In this document: positions 18,925 through 27,428 of the stretch, piece by piece
Position numbering within the stretch: the first letter of the stretch is position 1
Layout of the letters: each line of letters begins with the position of its first letter
Assembly: GCA_031363055.1 (NCBI GenBank)
Contig: JANLTP010000127.1
Location: 124,001 to 188,000 of the forward strand
DNA: 64,000 nt
Source of the DNA: JANLTP01 sp031363055
Lineage (GTDB): Bacteria; Pseudomonadota; Gammaproteobacteria; Burkholderiales; Burkholderiaceae_E
Direction: 5' to 3'
Position numbers and translations under genes: made by a program
Notes under the pieces: generated by a model
What the model saw: only the letters and a program-made list of their open reading frames with translations
Database searches by the model: none
Told to the model about the DNA's origin: nothing

Positions 18925-19899
18925 ATGACCGAAAGCCGCATTTGGGCGGGCGGACTCCTAGCCATACTGTTGTTAGCGCTGTTATGTACCTGGATTCACT
19001 ACACGCCTGCCGCAACATCAACGACCGCGCCAACAGCGGAACCCGCAACACTAGCAGCGCGTGCCACGCCTGCCTTGGCTTTGCGCGCTGAATCCAATGC
19101 TGGAGTACTCACGCTGAGCGGCGACGTACCGGATGAAGGCTCCAAGCTGTTCATTCTGGACCGCGCCAAACGACTTTACGGCGCCAACAAAGTCATCGAC
19201 AAACTGCGCATCGAAGGCGCCGGTAAGCCGGAAGGCTTTGATGCCTTCGCTGCCAACTTTCCGCCGGACTTGCGCGACACTCTAAACGGACAAGCCTACG
19301 CGCAGAGCGGTCGCTTGGTGCTCGAAGGCGAAGTTGCGAACCTGGCCGCCAAAGCACGAATCGAAGAAGGCGCCGCGAAAGCCTACGGGGCGAGCCAGAG
19401 AATAGACAGCCGACTGACCGTCAAACCGGCGACACAAACCGTTACTGAATCCGCAACGGGGTCCGGCGCAGCGACCGGAACGTCGTCTGGTGCAGCCGCG
19501 CCTGCCGTCAAAGCACCGGTAGCCAAAGCACCCGCGACCTCGCCTGGCACCCTCACCGGTGCGGCTCGAGGCACCGTGAATTTCGCAACATCCTCGGCGC
19601 TGCTATCAAAGCGGGCTCGGCTCGCCCTGCGTGAAGTCGCGCGCGATCTCAAAAGTGCCGACTCTGGCGCTCGCCTGGGCCTGGTTGGTTTCACTGACAG
19701 CCGAGGCAGCGACACGGTCAACGTGAAACTCAGTGAGCGGCGGGCGTTGTCCGTGAAAACTTATCTGACCAAACTTGGCGTAAGCCCTGAACGTCTAAGC
19801 ACTGACGCCAAGGGTTCGGCCGAACCGGTCGCCAACAATGATAGTGTTGACGGCCGACGCCAAAATAGGCGAGTCGAGGTTCGTTTGCTTATCCAATAA
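18925..19899 (+). CDS. OmpA-family envelope protein with BON-like repeats
   Basis: A 324-residue protein: N-terminal hydrophobic helix (residues 8-25), two BON-like modules (about 55-105, LALRAESNAGVLTLSG; and 106-165, SGRLVLEGEVANLAAKARIE), an Ala/Thr/Pro-rich linker, and a C-terminal OmpA peptidoglycan-binding domain (about 215-322). The OmpA domain keeps GFTDSRGSDTVNVKLSERRA and GRRQNRRVEVRL, with the Asp and Arg that bind diaminopimelate. Such BON+OmpA architecture links membranes to the cell wall. GGAGAA precedes the ATG by about 7 bases. The coiled-coil gene follows after 19 bases, so the two probably form an operon. Confidence 0.85.
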   Translation: MTESRIWAGGLLAILLLALLCTWIHYTPAATSTTAPTAEPATLAARATPALALRAESNAGVLTLSGDVPDEGSKLFILDRAKRLYGANKVIDKLRIEGAGKPEGFDAFAANFPPDLRDTLNGQAYAQSGRLVLEGEVANLAAKARIEEGAAKAYGASQRIDSRLTVKPATQTVTESATGSGAATGTSSGAAAPAVKAPVAKAPATSPGTLTGAARGTVNFATSSALLSKRARLALREVARDLKSADSGARLGLVGFTDSRGSDTVNVKLSERRALSVKTYLTKLGVSPERLSTDAKGSAEPVANNDSVDGRRQNRRVEVRLLIQ

Positions 19900-19918
19900 G
19901 CTAGTTTGAGGGATTTTC

Positions 19919-21490
19919 ATGCTTGCCTTTTTCCTTAAGATTTTGATTTGTCTGTTGATCGCCGGTGCCATCGGGTACACCGTCGCCTGGCTTTGGCGTG
20001 GCCTCGAATTGACTCGGCTGCGCGAGCAAAACTACCGACTGACCTCAGACCTCTCGGCCCGCGATAATCAAGTTTCGGCGGCTCAGTCTCAAGTTCAAGA
20101 CTTGCGCGCGAAGTTGGCACTCATTGAAACTGATATGGCCGACAGCGAGGCCCGTAACAAGGAGTTGCTCAACGCCTTGTCTGACGAACAGCAGCGCACC
20201 TCCCAAGCAAGCGACCGACTTCGTATTGAACAGGATCAGCACCGCACGGCCCTCGGCATCGCTGCGCAGCGCAACGCGGAACTGGAGAAAAGTTCGGCCC
20301 AATATGCTCAGTCGGTTCGCCAGAAGGAATCCGAGATCGCCAGCCTCGGCTTGCAGCTCACACCGCTGTTGGCCCTGCCAGCCGCCCTTTCGGCACGCGA
20401 CTCGGACATCCAGGCGGCGCACCTAAAACACGATGAGGCAGTGTCTGCCCGCGCTCAGTTTGAACGCGAATTGGCGGCCTCCAGAAACGCGCTCGAAACC
20501 TTGCGACTTGAGAACGAGCAACAACTGGGTCGACGCGCACAACGAATCGCCGAACTTGAAGAGTCGTCGGCGTCCGAACGGAGCCGACTCGCCGATCTTG
20601 AAGCGTTGACGATTCGCCGAGCTTCAGAAGTTCAGGCCTTAAAAACTGATCTTGCCAGCCTGACCAGTCTGCCCGCCAAAATTGCCGCCAATGACGCTGA
20701 GCTACAAGCGCTTCAGCAAAAATTGGCGGAAAGCACCCAGGCTCTGCGCAGCAAGGATCAGGAGCTGGGCGCAGCGCGGGCGCGCATCGAATCGGAAGTC
20801 ACGGCCGCACGTGGCCGTAGTGAAGGCGATGTCGCCCAGCTCAAATCGCGACTGGCGGCTCTGTCGAGTGACATGCAAAGCCGTGATGGCACCTTGTCGA
20901 CCCTGCGGGTAGAACTCGACGCAGCACGCAAGACGCTGGATTCGCGCTCGGCGTTGTTGCGTGACAGTGAATCGTCAAAATTGGCATCTGCCAACGCGCT
21001 GAAGGCCAAGGACGCGGAGTTGGCCCGGATGCGCGCGGAAATTTCGACGCTGAACATTTTGCCGGGCAGAATTACCAGCCTGCAGGCAGATCTGAACTCG
21101 GGTCGCCAGAAGATCAGCGAACTGCAGGCCGAATTGACCGATTTGCAAGCCCAATTGACCGAACTGCAAAACGTCCGCGAACTGACCAACCAGCGCCCGC
21201 CGAGACAATTTGCTAGCGTCCCGGGCCAGATCGACGACCTGAAGCATATCTACGGCGTTGGCCCGGCGCTTGAGAAAGTGCTGCAGGGTCTGGGCGTTTA
21301 TCAATTCAAACAGGTTGCGCTCTGGAATCAGGATGACATTGCGTTCTTCGACGCCCAGTTACATGAATTTCATGGCAGCATCGAGCGTGAGCATTGGGTG
21401 CGAAGTGCGCAGGAAGAACACTACAAAAAGTACGGCGAATGGCTGGGTGATGGCCCACCAACAATGACCTTGCCGGAAACCAATCGGTAG
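19919..21490 (+). CDS. Membrane-anchored coiled-coil protein with C-terminal HhH-like domain
   Basis: A 523-residue protein with one N-terminal transmembrane helix (residues 3-23), about 380 residues of heptad-rich coiled coil (Ala/Leu/Glu/Arg/Gln) and a compact C-terminal domain from about residue 435. That domain begins DDLKHIYGVGPALEKVLQGLGV, a helix-hairpin-helix-type motif also seen in NADH dehydrogenase 41-kDa-like proteins, and continues into ALWNQDDIAFFDAQL. GAGGGA lies 6 bases before the ATG. It may be a spacer or scaffold partner of the upstream OmpA-like protein. No enzymatic motif is seen and the function is unknown. Confidence 0.82.
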   Translation: MLAFFLKILICLLIAGAIGYTVAWLWRGLELTRLREQNYRLTSDLSARDNQVSAAQSQVQDLRAKLALIETDMADSEARNKELLNALSDEQQRTSQASDRLRIEQDQHRTALGIAAQRNAELEKSSAQYAQSVRQKESEIASLGLQLTPLLALPAALSARDSDIQAAHLKHDEAVSARAQFERELAASRNALETLRLENEQQLGRRAQRIAELEESSASERSRLADLEALTIRRASEVQALKTDLASLTSLPAKIAANDAELQALQQKLAESTQALRSKDQELGAARARIESEVTAARGRSEGDVAQLKSRLAALSSDMQSRDGTLSTLRVELDAARKTLDSRSALLRDSESSKLASANALKAKDAELARMRAEISTLNILPGRITSLQADLNSGRQKISELQAELTDLQAQLTELQNVRELTNQRPPRQFASVPGQIDDLKHIYGVGPALEKVLQGLGVYQFKQVALWNQDDIAFFDAQLHEFHGSIEREHWVRSAQEEHYKKYGEWLGDGPPTMTLPETNR

Positions 21491-21528
21491 ACCGGAAACC
21501 AGCCGATTGGTACTTCTCGGCCAGTTTC

Positions 21529-21600
21529 CAGCGGTTCCTTACTTTCAGCGGTCCCTTACTTAAAGCAGCCCCTGCTGCTTACAGCGGTCAGCCGTTACTT
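21529..21600. repeat. Decayed tandem CAGCGGT...TTACTT repeats with hairpin
   Basis: Three related units occupy the gap after the coiled-coil gene: 21529-21544 (CAGCGGTTCCTTACTT), 21546-21561 (CAGCGGTCCCTTACTT) and 21582-21600 (CAGCGGTCAGCCGTTACTT). The last runs into the stop codon of the DUF5666 gene, so the end of that gene looks like the seed of the duplication. Between units 2 and 3 is a perfect hairpin, AAGCAGC (21563-21569) with GCTGCTT (21574-21580), which could serve as a terminator for the converging genes although no T-tract follows. Confidence 0.65.
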
Positions 21601-23439
21601 GAACGTCACTTCGGTGGCGTTCAAGACACCCTCGCTGACCGTGCCACGCGCTTCAACCATCCGTGCATTAGCCAGATTGGCGATAGCGCCGTTCTTGAAA
21701 CTGGCCGCTGCGGCGTTGACGCGCTGGCCGGCGACCCGGAAGTCTGACGCTGAAACATAGTCAGTGATCTCGCCTCGAACCGAGGCAGTGACAGCATCGT
21801 CCGCCCGCTTGATCTCGACCTTGCGGGCCACCAGTTTGCCATCGACCCAAGTCCCTTCGACTTCTACCTTGACGCCGTTTCTCAGGTTCTCCCGGATGCC
21901 CTCGATAACGGTGGTATTGCCGACCACAACCACGGTGCCGTTGATCTTGAAGCGGCCGGTGACCGCGTCAAATTCATAAACACCGCCTTCGACCCGATTG
22001 ATGACGAGGCTGGCACCCGACTCGAAAACCACTTCAGCGACGTTCAACAAACCTGCCGTCCAGGTGCCCTTGACGCGAATCCGGTCGAGGTTGCCAAAGT
22101 CAGCGCGACTCGCGGCGCTGCCGTCACCATTACGAAAGGTCGTCGACTCCAGCAGTTTCATGTTGACGCCCAACATCGTAAAGGCACCTGTCGTTGCGGA
22201 GAATCCGCTGACCGTACCGAAGAAGGTCCGCACCCCGGCATTCTCGGAGTTCGCAAACTCGATGCGGCCGGGCTTGACAACGTTGTTCTCGACTTGACCC
22301 ACCAAGTGAATGGCCACTCCATCGGCAAGATTGGCGGCTGTGCCATCCTTGAAGACGACGGCAGCGCCCGACGCATCGACCGGAACACCACGCAACTTGA
22401 AGCTGCCAGCCGATACAAAGTCGGTGATGCCACCGGATAACTCGACCATCGCATCGCCCTGGTTGCGAACGAACTTCACTTCGCTGGCGAGCAACTTGCC
22501 GCTGGCGAACTTGCCCTGGACCCGGATCTTGCGGCCGTTGGCCAGATCGGATGCCGTGCCGTTCGAGAACGTGGCACTGGCGGCATCAACATCAAATCCG
22601 TCGAGCTTGAACGATTTGGCCCCAAAGTTCAGATCGCGAACATGGCCGCCAACCCGCAGCCGGTCATCCGCGATCGCGCTGTTTTGCCTGAGCGTGATGC
22701 TCTTGGCGTTCAGTGTGTTACCGGCCGGTGCGGTGTCAGTCCAAACCGCGACCGTTTGCCCATTCGCCAAGGCACTACCGGTGGGGCGGATGCGCGTTGC
22801 TGCACTGTAACTCACGTTCAAGCCCGCCAGACTGAACGTCTTGGCGTTGGCATCGACGGTCGCGATGGTGCCGACTACCCGGATCAGCAGGGCCGAATTG
22901 GGGTCCTTGCGCTCAACACGGGTGGCCAGAATATTGTTGTTGGCGTCACGGCTGCCGTGTACCTCGACTCGATCATTGACCGCCAGGTCGGCCAGACCGG
23001 CGACGTTATCAAACACCGTGGGTGCCGCTGGATCGCCGGACACTTTGATGGTTTGCCCGGCCACCACGAAGCCGTCGGCCGCCAGCGAAGTGATCGAGCC
23101 GATGACTTCCGAGGCAATGACGACCGTTGTGGCGTTACCGCTGGCATCGGTGGTGAGTGCCACTTTCATACCTAGTTTGACGTCCGCGACGGTACCGTTC
23201 TTCGGTACGCTGGAATCCTGTTCGATCGACACTCGAACCGAATTGTCTTCGTATTTGACGCCCTCTACATAAACACTTCCAAAGCCGGTGACCGTGCCGC
23301 TGGCGAGCTCTTTGGAGACTGTTGAGGAGGCTGCGGCCGCCCCTGTAGAGTCTTGGCCAGATGAGCCCGAACCGCCGCAGGCGGCGAGGCTCAGGGAAGC
23401 GACCAAGAAGGCGGCTGCTTGAATCAGAGGTTTGTTCAT
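21595..23439 (-). CDS. DUF5666 repeat lipoprotein
   Basis: A 614-residue predicted lipoprotein: signal peptide with lipobox SLAAC (Cys at residue 21), then a Gly/Ser-rich spacer and five or six repeats of the beta-rich DUF5666 module. Each repeat has a core like LADLAVNDRVEVHGSRDANNNILATRVE or LANGRKIRVQGKFASGKLLASEVKF. Expected location is the outer membrane or periplasm. The function of the family is unknown. SD GAAAGGA lies 7 bases before the ATG. It is divergent from the DUF6502 gene and shares its first 180 residues' layout with the second DUF5666 lipoprotein at 24514-26154. Confidence 0.85.
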   Translation of the reverse strand: MNKPLIQAAAFLVASLSLAACGGSGSSGQDSTGAAAASSTVSKELASGTVTGFGSVYVEGVKYEDNSVRVSIEQDSSVPKNGTVADVKLGMKVALTTDASGNATTVVIASEVIGSITSLAADGFVVAGQTIKVSGDPAAPTVFDNVAGLADLAVNDRVEVHGSRDANNNILATRVERKDPNSALLIRVVGTIATVDANAKTFSLAGLNVSYSAATRIRPTGSALANGQTVAVWTDTAPAGNTLNAKSITLRQNSAIADDRLRVGGHVRDLNFGAKSFKLDGFDVDAASATFSNGTASDLANGRKIRVQGKFASGKLLASEVKFVRNQGDAMVELSGGITDFVSAGSFKLRGVPVDASGAAVVFKDGTAANLADGVAIHLVGQVENNVVKPGRIEFANSENAGVRTFFGTVSGFSATTGAFTMLGVNMKLLESTTFRNGDGSAASRADFGNLDRIRVKGTWTAGLLNVAEVVFESGASLVINRVEGGVYEFDAVTGRFKINGTVVVVGNTTVIEGIRENLRNGVKVEVEGTWVDGKLVARKVEIKRADDAVTASVRGEITDYVSASDFRVAGQRVNAAAASFKNGAIANLANARMVEARGTVSEGVLNATEVTFK

Positions 23440-23471
23440 TTGAATCCTTTCAATCGAAACGATGTCTAATA

Positions 23472-23545
23472 AAGGGAATTATTCCCTTAAACAGATATTG
23501 GAATGCTACTCTCAGCTTGTCAAGGGAAATTTTCCCTTGTATGAA
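23472..23545. promoter_or_regulatory. Twin palindromic operators in the DUF5666/DUF6502 divergent promoter
   Basis: Two near-identical palindromes: AAGGGAAT-T-ATTCCCTT (23472-23488) and CAAGGGAAA-T-TTTCCCTTG (23521-23539), with centres at 23480 and 23530, exactly 50 bases apart. The second fills the 17-base spacer between a TTGTCA -35 (23517-23522) and a TATGAA -10 (23540-23545) on the plus strand, so a bound protein would block the promoter of the DUF6502 gene. The first lies about 35 bases upstream of the DUF5666 start on the other strand. Autoregulation by the DUF6502 protein is the obvious inference. Confidence 0.7.
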
Positions 23546-23563
23546 TCTGTAATTCCCGGCAAA

Positions 23564-24514
23564 ATGAAGTACCTGAAGAAATTTCTGAACGCTTCCGTGG
23601 CCAACGATTCGAATAACCCTTTGAGTACCGACGCTTCAGTGCTTGACTCCTTGGTGACTGACGCTTCAAACAAGGGTGCTACAAGCTCAAGTGAGCAGCT
23701 ACTTTCCGACAGTGTGGCGATGCTCCAGCCTCTGGTTGAACTGATGGTTGCCCAGGGCGTTACCTATACCCAGTTGACGCTAGCACTCAAGCAGACGTTT
23801 ATGGAGGCTGCCAGAAAGGAGCTTGCGGCAGAGGGCAAGAAAGTCACCGACGCAGCGATCAGCGTACGCTCGGGAGTCCATCGAAAAGAAGTCAGAGCCA
23901 GTTCAGCGGTCGCCCGGACGGTACCAGCGGCGGGTAACCTGGCCAGGAAGTCCTTGAGTCTGGCCGAGCAGATCTTTACCCGCTGGCTGACCGATGCTGG
24001 TTATCGAACCATCGATGGCAAACCCGCGAGCCTGCCGTTGACCGGGCCTGCGCCATCGTTCGACTCGCTGGCCGCTTCGGTGACGAAAGACTTCTCGCGT
24101 CGCACCTTGCTCAACGAGCTGACCCGGCTTGGCCTGGTTCAGGAACGGGGCGACCATGTGATCCCACTCGCTGATGCAGTGGTAGCGCGCGCCGACCTGT
24201 CGGAAATGATTTCTTACTACCGCGCTCAGTTGCATGATCATCTGGCCGCCGGCGCCGCCAATATTCAAGCGGTCGACGTCGGCGCCGCGCCGCCCTTCCT
24301 GGAACAAAGTCTGTACGCAAATGGCCTGTCCCCTGAATCCATCGAACATCTGGCACAAATGAGTCGTCAGCTCTGGAAGTCTGCGTTCGATCAACTGGTC
24401 GGCGCCGCGAGCCAGCGCCTGGCGCTCGACCAGGCCCATCAGTACCCAAGCCGGATTCGCTTTGGGGTCTACTTCTACAGCGAATCGGCTGATCAGCCGG
24501 TGAAAGAAAAGTGA
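23564..24514 (+). CDS. DUF6502 family protein, putative HTH regulator
   Basis: A protein of 316 residues from the ATG at 23564. An in-frame ATG at 23462 would place both palindromes and the promoter inside the coding region, so the later start is preferred. The segment LVELMVAQGVTYTQLTLALKQTFMEAARKELA followed by VTDAAISVRSGVHRKEV looks like a winged-helix DNA-binding domain: two helices, a turn and a recognition helix. The C-terminal half (FDSLAASVTKDFSRR on to the end) is alpha-helical and may sense a ligand. It overlaps the next DUF5666 gene by a base and is divergent from another. The regulatory role is inferred from the fold and the operators, not demonstrated. Confidence 0.82.
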   Translation: MKYLKKFLNASVANDSNNPLSTDASVLDSLVTDASNKGATSSSEQLLSDSVAMLQPLVELMVAQGVTYTQLTLALKQTFMEAARKELAAEGKKVTDAAISVRSGVHRKEVRASSAVARTVPAAGNLARKSLSLAEQIFTRWLTDAGYRTIDGKPASLPLTGPAPSFDSLAASVTKDFSRRTLLNELTRLGLVQERGDHVIPLADAVVARADLSEMISYYRAQLHDHLAAGAANIQAVDVGAAPPFLEQSLYANGLSPESIEHLAQMSRQLWKSAFDQLVGAASQRLALDQAHQYPSRIRFGVYFYSESADQPVKEK

Positions 24515-26154
24515 TGATCTACTTTCCTAATCAACTCAAAGCGCCACTTCGCCGGCTGCTTTTAGCAGGTATTTTCGTCATTTCGGCCTGTAGCGGCAGC
24601 AGCATTCCCACCGGCGTCGGCGGCCAGGGGACGGGCGCTGCGGGCGACCAATACGGCGGCATCTCCGGGCTGGGCAGCGTCGTCGTCGAAGGCTCGCTAT
24701 ATGAAGAGGCCAGCACCAGTGTGCGACAACTGGACGCCGACCCGGCAGCACCCACCACGATCACGGCTGCTGCGATCAAACTCGGTATGCAGGCGCAGCT
24801 CAGCTTTGACGACAAGCAAGTCATCAAACAAGTCAAAATCGCACCGACCCTGATGGGCGCCGTCGACCGCAAGGGCACTGATTTCCTGATTGTGGTCGGT
24901 CAGACCGTCAAGCTCAATGCCGCAGTCGCCGTGGTGTTCGAAGGTTTATCTAACTTATCCGAAATCGAGGTCGGCGATCGCCTCGAGGTGCATGGCTACC
25001 TGAACGCGGACGGCCAGGTGATCGCCACTCGAATCGAACGGCTGGACCCGAGCGCACCGGTACAGACGCGGGTCACCGGTATTATCAGCACGGTTCTAAA
25101 CGGCGCCAGCCGGCTACAGGTCGGCGAGCTGCAAATCGATCTGGGCAGCGCCGTGTTATTGCCCAGCGCAACGGTTCCGGCGGCGGGACTGAGGATCACT
25201 GCCTGGGCGGCCAGCGCGCCAACTGGCGGGCGGCTCGCCGCAAAAACGGTGGCATTCGACGTCTCGGTCGCCGGTACCGATTTGCTGCGCGGTGGCGGCG
25301 TTATCCGTTCATTTGATCGAACCGGTGCGCGCTTTCGGATCGGCGCTCTGGTGGTCGACTTTTCCGGCTCGGTTGCCTACATCAACGGCAGCAGTGCCAA
25401 TTTGGCGGACGGCCAAGTCGTACGGGTCAAGGGACAGGCCGGCAATGGTTTGCTGCGAGCCAGCGAAATCACGATCATCCAGTCCAACGAAGACGCATTC
25501 ACCGAGCTTACCGGTATGATGGCTGAGCTGATTTCGACGGCGAGCTTCAAGGTTCGAAATGCCACGGTCGACGCCAGCGCCGCTACCCTGGTATTCAAGA
25601 ATGGCAACTCGGGCAATCTCGTCAATGGCTCCTTGGTCAAGATCGAGGGCCGACTCGTTGAGGGGATCGTGCGGGCCAGCCGGGTTGAGTTCGTCACGAC
25701 CGAGGATAGCCGCGCGGTCGCCTTTCGAGGCGTGGTCAGCAACTACAACTCCAGCAGCGGTGCCTTTTCATTGTTGGGTGTCAGCATGCGGCTGGACGGC
25801 AATGCCAAGTTGACCGCCAGCAACGGCAGCAGCCTGTCGCGCGGCAGCTTTGGCAACGGCGACTTTGGCGTCGTCAGCGGTAGCTTCGTCAGCGGTGTAT
25901 TTGTGGTGACCGCTGCGGAACTGGTCAAGGACAATACGCTGCCAACCTTGCGCACGGAAGGGCTCGCTTATCTGGTCAATCTCAGCCAGCAAACGTTGCG
26001 GGTCAATGGCCAATTGGTTCGCTGGAATGCCAGCACCCGCATTGATGGCAATTTGAATGACCTGAAGGGCGGCGTCAACGTTCGGGTTGAAGGTACCATT
26101 GTGCTCAACGAACTGTTGGCCAGCCGACTGACCATTCGGCCAACCGGTAACTAG
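24514..26154 (+). CDS. Second DUF5666 repeat lipoprotein
   Basis: A 546-residue predicted lipoprotein; the lipobox is in FVISACSGSS. It has several DUF5666 modules with cores such as LSEIEVGDRLEVHGYLNADG and LADGQVVRVKGQAGNGLLRASEI. GTG at 24511 and ATG at 24514 are both possible; the ATG forms a TGATG overlap with the stop of the DUF6502 gene, so the two are co-translated. The first modules parallel the divergent lipoprotein almost segment by segment, indicating old paralogues flanking a shared regulator. Function unknown. Confidence 0.84.
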   Translation: MIYFPNQLKAPLRRLLLAGIFVISACSGSSIPTGVGGQGTGAAGDQYGGISGLGSVVVEGSLYEEASTSVRQLDADPAAPTTITAAAIKLGMQAQLSFDDKQVIKQVKIAPTLMGAVDRKGTDFLIVVGQTVKLNAAVAVVFEGLSNLSEIEVGDRLEVHGYLNADGQVIATRIERLDPSAPVQTRVTGIISTVLNGASRLQVGELQIDLGSAVLLPSATVPAAGLRITAWAASAPTGGRLAAKTVAFDVSVAGTDLLRGGGVIRSFDRTGARFRIGALVVDFSGSVAYINGSSANLADGQVVRVKGQAGNGLLRASEITIIQSNEDAFTELTGMMAELISTASFKVRNATVDASAATLVFKNGNSGNLVNGSLVKIEGRLVEGIVRASRVEFVTTEDSRAVAFRGVVSNYNSSSGAFSLLGVSMRLDGNAKLTASNGSSLSRGSFGNGDFGVVSGSFVSGVFVVTAAELVKDNTLPTLRTEGLAYLVNLSQQTLRVNGQLVRWNASTRIDGNLNDLKGGVNVRVEGTIVLNELLASRLTIRPTGN

Positions 26155-26166
26155 GCAATCAGGCAA

Positions 26167-26961
26167 TTGAGCAACCCATTGAGTTCATTGAACAGCCGCT
26201 TCGAAGGTCTGCCGCAGTCGGCCATCGCGCAACACCCCGGCGCGCCACTGCTGTGCCGCGCCGGCGCCGTGCTGCGTATTCAACTGAATCGTCCGGCCGA
26301 GCACAATCGGCTTGACCCCGCCGACGTAGACGCCTTGCAGCAGTTATTCGATCAGGTGGCGGTTGACGCCACGGTGCGTGCCATCGTGGTGACCGGCGCG
26401 GGCGAGCGCAGCTTCAGCTCGGGTTACACCTTGCAGGCCATTACTTCGGAGCTGGATCAGCGCTTCGAGCGAATGCTCGATGCTCTTGAGAGCCTGCCTC
26501 AGATCACCCTGGTTGCCTTCAATGGCAGTGTTTATGGCGGCGCCACCGACCTGGCCTTGTGCTGTGATCTGCGGCTGGGCATTCCCGGCATGCGCATGTT
26601 TATGCCAGCGGCTCGTTTTGCCATGCACTATTACCCGGGCGGCTTGCGCCGTTATGTGAACAAGCTCGGCCTGTCAGCGGCCAGCAAATTATTTCTGACC
26701 GGCATGACGATCGAATCGGAAGAGATGCTTCGAATCGGCTTTTTGACGGAGACCGTCGCGCCAGCGCACCTGGCCAGTCGCATCGAGGAGTATTTGGTGG
26801 CGATTGATCTGACCGACCCGACGGTTGTCAGCCAGATGAAAAAACACCTTCGTGAGATCGCCGAGAGAACCGTTGATTACACCCGACTTGAAGCGGTGTA
26901 CCAACAAAGCCTGGGTTCCAGCGAACTGAAAACCCGCCTGGGTGCCCTGCTCAAAAGCTGA
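26167..26961 (+). CDS. Enoyl-CoA hydratase/isomerase family protein (atypical active site)
   Basis: Crotonase-fold protein, 264 residues, from a TTG at 26167; no other standard start fits the domain. The fold is clear (LRIQLNRPAEHNRLDPAD, AIVVTGAGERSFSSGY, CDLRLGIPGMRMFMPAARFAMHYYPGGLRRYV). At the position of the first catalytic Glu (GGGCEL in hydratases) it has GGATDL, an Asp, and the second catalytic Glu region (FGQPEI) reads FMPAAR. Hydration as in classical enoyl-CoA hydratase is therefore doubtful; isomerase, thioesterase or non-catalytic roles are possible. It starts 12 bases after the DUF5666 gene and may share its transcript. Confidence 0.85.
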   Translation: MSNPLSSLNSRFEGLPQSAIAQHPGAPLLCRAGAVLRIQLNRPAEHNRLDPADVDALQQLFDQVAVDATVRAIVVTGAGERSFSSGYTLQAITSELDQRFERMLDALESLPQITLVAFNGSVYGGATDLALCCDLRLGIPGMRMFMPAARFAMHYYPGGLRRYVNKLGLSAASKLFLTGMTIESEEMLRIGFLTETVAPAHLASRIEEYLVAIDLTDPTVVSQMKKHLREIAERTVDYTRLEAVYQQSLGSSELKTRLGALLKS

Positions 26962-27180
26962 TCAGCCGACTTTGCTGGACTCGGGATCGCTACCCGTGGT
27001 TGCCTTGTCAGCAGCCAGAGCGCGGCAGTCCGCGCAACGCCAAACCGTGCGCGATCCAACCTTTTTTGCTGAACCGCCCAACTGAGGTTTGTATTGTTTG
27101 CACACGGCACAACGACGATTGGCTCGGAAAAAGGAGCCGGAATCGTGTGGAGAATTTAGTCGATCTCGCGGAGTGGTCAT
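26962..27180 (-). CDS. Zinc-ribbon miniprotein
   Basis: A 72-residue protein with two CxxC knuckles, CAVCKQYKPQ and CADCRALA, separated by about 22 residues, the spacing of a treble-clef or zinc-ribbon. ATG at 27180 is favoured; a TTG at 27189 adds three residues. Basic and Lys/Arg-rich between the knuckles, suggesting nucleic-acid or ribosome binding. Its stop codon is directly next to the end of the crotonase gene. No known family is recognised with confidence. Confidence 0.65.
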   Translation of the reverse strand: MTTPRDRLNSPHDSGSFFRANRRCAVCKQYKPQLGGSAKKVGSRTVWRCADCRALAADKATTGSDPESSKVG

Positions 27181-27300
27181 ACTGATCAAAACGCTTAAAG
27201 GGCGGCGGTACCGTCAACGGTGCGAAGTGTATCTGCTAATGAAGCCTCGAGCAGCGTCAGAAGATTTTCAGGTTCGATTTTGACAGTTACCAGACACTTG

Positions 27301-27315
27301 TTTCATTCAATGAAA
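27301..27315. repeat. TTTCATT-C-AATGAAA palindrome
   Basis: Perfect 7-base inverted repeat around a single C, in the otherwise empty 27190-27338 stretch upstream of the zinc-ribbon gene. It could be an operator. A TTGACA at 27280-27285 lies nearby but has no -10 partner on the plus strand. The rest of 27190-27338 shows no gene. Confidence 0.35.
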
Positions 27316-27338
27316 TAGGCTCAGTATTCTACATTATG

Positions 27339-27367
27339 AAAAAAGCCACCGCAAATGCGGTGGCTTT
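27339..27367 (-). terminator. Intrinsic terminator after the 51-aa exported peptide gene
   Basis: AAAGCCACCGC (27342-27352) pairs perfectly with GCGGTGGCTTT (27357-27367) across an AAAT loop. Read on the minus strand the 11-base stem ends in six T residues, making a textbook intrinsic terminator for the small gene at 27429-27584. Confidence 0.85.
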
Positions 27368-27428
27368 AGATCACTCAAACCGAACAAACCCGAGCTTGCC
27401 CGGTGTGCAATCGATCATTCCGAGGAGG

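Noticed and set aside
27280..27300. TTGACA as a promoter -35 for a plus-strand gene
   Set aside because: No -10 at a suitable distance and no plus-strand gene follows.
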